A DNA stretch of 64,000 nt from Protonemura montana (taxonomy: Eukaryota; Arthropoda; Insecta; Plecoptera; Nemouridae): positions 12,203,021 through 12,267,020 of the forward strand of contig OX387602.1 in assembly GCA_947568835.1 (NCBI GenBank), given 5' to 3'. Shown piece after piece: positions 62,322 through 64,000 of this stretch. Each line of letters begins with the position of its first letter. Positions within the stretch are counted from its first letter, which is position 1. Made by a program: the position numbers and the translations under genes. Under the pieces are notes generated by a model, which searched no databases, was not told the origin of the DNA, and was given only the letters and a program-made list of their open reading frames with translations.

Positions 62322-64000
62322 AGTTAAAGAACTCTTCTCTTCAACCAGGTAACACGCTGTTGCTAGTGGTTGGAGGCAAAGACCGCTGCAAGGAGAACCG
62401 CCATTAGCACATGCATTTGACAGCTCGGTCGACGGGTTTGAGTGACCAATCAAGTACCTGCTTTTCCACGTGCTTTTTATGGACTGCGATGTAATGAAAA
62501 TGTTGAGGAAATTTGAGAGAGTTAGAAATGACTATCTCATATCCATTCAAAAACTAATTGAGAAACAAAAGAAAATAAACGTTACAACACGCAATTAGAT
62601 GCAACGCTCTACTATTTAAATATGCAGATTAGCAAATACAACCCCAGGAAATAACAAATTGCTGAACAGAGTACAGATAACCGGCAAAATTGAATTTCAA
62701 ACGTTCCCAGATTTTAAATAATTAAATCATAGATGTATTAAAAATAAAGCTTTGTATGGGGTAGTGCCAGTACAAGTACGAAATTGGAGAGGTGAACGAA
62801 CTTACCATTTTCGAATGTATCCGACAGTTTAACACCCACAGGTTTCACAAACCCAACTTACATTGAAGCCCACACTTATAAAATGATGGATTAGGGTAAA
62901 AAGAAAGTTGGGACGATAAAAGACTTTAAGGGAACCGCAAGAGTCCCTTTGTCCATTGCAAAATTTATAAGATAAAATCTGTTAGCCAGGTATCTGTTTC
63001 CCATTATAATTTACCTTCATCTTGCTTCGAAGTTGCTTGTATCATAAAACTTGGGAGGACAGAAAAAATATCCAAAAACTTTCACCGGCTAAAATGTCAG
63101 GTATTTTGATTGAACCTGATAGCTGCTCCCGTCCTTTTCTCAAAATACAACGCTGTCGCAAATCAGTTTTCTTTCTTCAACATCTTCAGGTGACAAGGCC
63201 TAGACCAAAGATACTGCAACTGCATACACCCTCTCGACGGCACAGGGTGCTCAGGGAGTGGAGATTAATTGTTACATTTTACCTTAATGCTACTCAAGTC
63301 AAAATGCTCCTGGGTGCCTAAGAACGTATTAGTAACGCTTTCATTTTTACAGTGGAAGTCACACAAAGCGATTTACCTCGCTCAACTTGTAGGGCATGCC
63401 TGCGATGCACATTTTATTGCAGTTCATTGACAACTTTCAGTTCCATTTAGTAAGTCATGACAATAAATAAATCACGATACCTTAGTGTTTAACGACTGCG
63501 TACATACATTCTCTAGAAAAATACGATAAAAACAATTTTTGGACCTTTTTCGTGCTAGATTTTTTGAACAAGTTTTCTAAGCAGATGTACGGGTGAAACC
63601 ACGACTATTTCCTGCCAGACTTTGCAATAGGTCAAGCTGTTGTAAATTTATAACATATTCAGTGTGGTAGGCTCTGTATACTCAATTTCAGAATTATATG
63701 AAGGCTTTGTTCAAAGATATTTTTGAATTCGAGTTAAAAAAAAAAGTACCTAGTTATTCTCAAGTTCTTTCTAGGAAGTACAACTGAATGCTCAATATTA
63801 TGACTAAAATACCACCCCATAAACTATCCCTTTATGCGAGGTAATAAAAGCTTCGTTCATATAATTATTTTGGTATATCTTTATAGCTTGGTACAATTTA
63901 AAACTTGTGGCAGAAGCATATTATCTTAAAAACTGTTTATTGGTACAAATGCCATAGCAAAACTGCGTTTTTATATAAGATAACAAGTTAGGTCATAAAA
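62322..64000. other. Upstream flank of PMS2, no gene seen
   Basis: This must contain the PMS2 5' UTR and promoter. A CACGTG E-box is visible at about 62,467, and no TATA box is obvious. Beyond that the sequence is AT-rich, with no recognisable frame on either strand. Confidence 0.5.

Overview
This is a window of animal nuclear DNA, most likely arthropod and probably insect. The species cannot be fixed from the sequence. It is AT-rich, has spliced genes with GT-AG introns of about 90 bp to about 5 kb, and carries cut-and-paste DNA transposons and Pol III-derived SINEs. There is no bacterial or viral gene organisation.

Region 1-26,487 has no gene I can support. It holds a GC/CpG-rich island near 10.0-10.35 kb, a tRNA-like SINE remnant near 10.8 kb, a 32-base C run, a 27-base A run, a short MITE-like element at 24.32-24.62 kb and scattered low-complexity tracts. 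Region 26,488-35,193 (+) is a 12-coding-exon C2H2 zinc-finger gene of about 1,785 residues with 28 fingers, best matched to ZNF236. Region 35,650-39,199 is a hAT-type element with a perfect 8-bp target duplication. It contains two 5S-rRNA-derived SINE pieces and a truncated transposase start, and it fills nearly all the space between the zinc-finger gene and the next gene. Region 39,372-47,571 (+) is NCBP3, the third nuclear cap-binding subunit, in seven exons. Its second intron holds a complete 4.1-kb transposon at 40,402-44,512, with long inverted repeats, a 4-bp target duplication and an uninterrupted 860-residue transposase-like ORF.

Region 47,572-54,312 is mixed intergenic DNA. It holds pieces that look like a decayed or lineage-specific + strand gene (49.6-53.7 kb), a hAT-type MITE with an 8-bp target duplication (50,021-50,549), a SINE tail, and a nearly perfect 1.03-kb palindrome (52,306-53,334) whose arms each carry a tRNA-like Pol III promoter. 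Region 54,313-62,321 (-) is a complete 12-exon PMS2 mismatch-repair gene of 862 residues, with intact ATPase and endonuclease motifs. Region 62,322-64,000 shows nothing recognisable.

The three host genes have unrelated housekeeping or regulatory jobs: transcription regulation, mRNA cap binding/export, and DNA mismatch repair. ZNF236-like and NCBP3 are in tandem on +, and PMS2 converges on them. The most noteworthy feature is the apparently intact transposon inside NCBP3. Next are the tRNA-bearing palindrome and the hAT insertion ending about 170 bp before the NCBP3 start codon.
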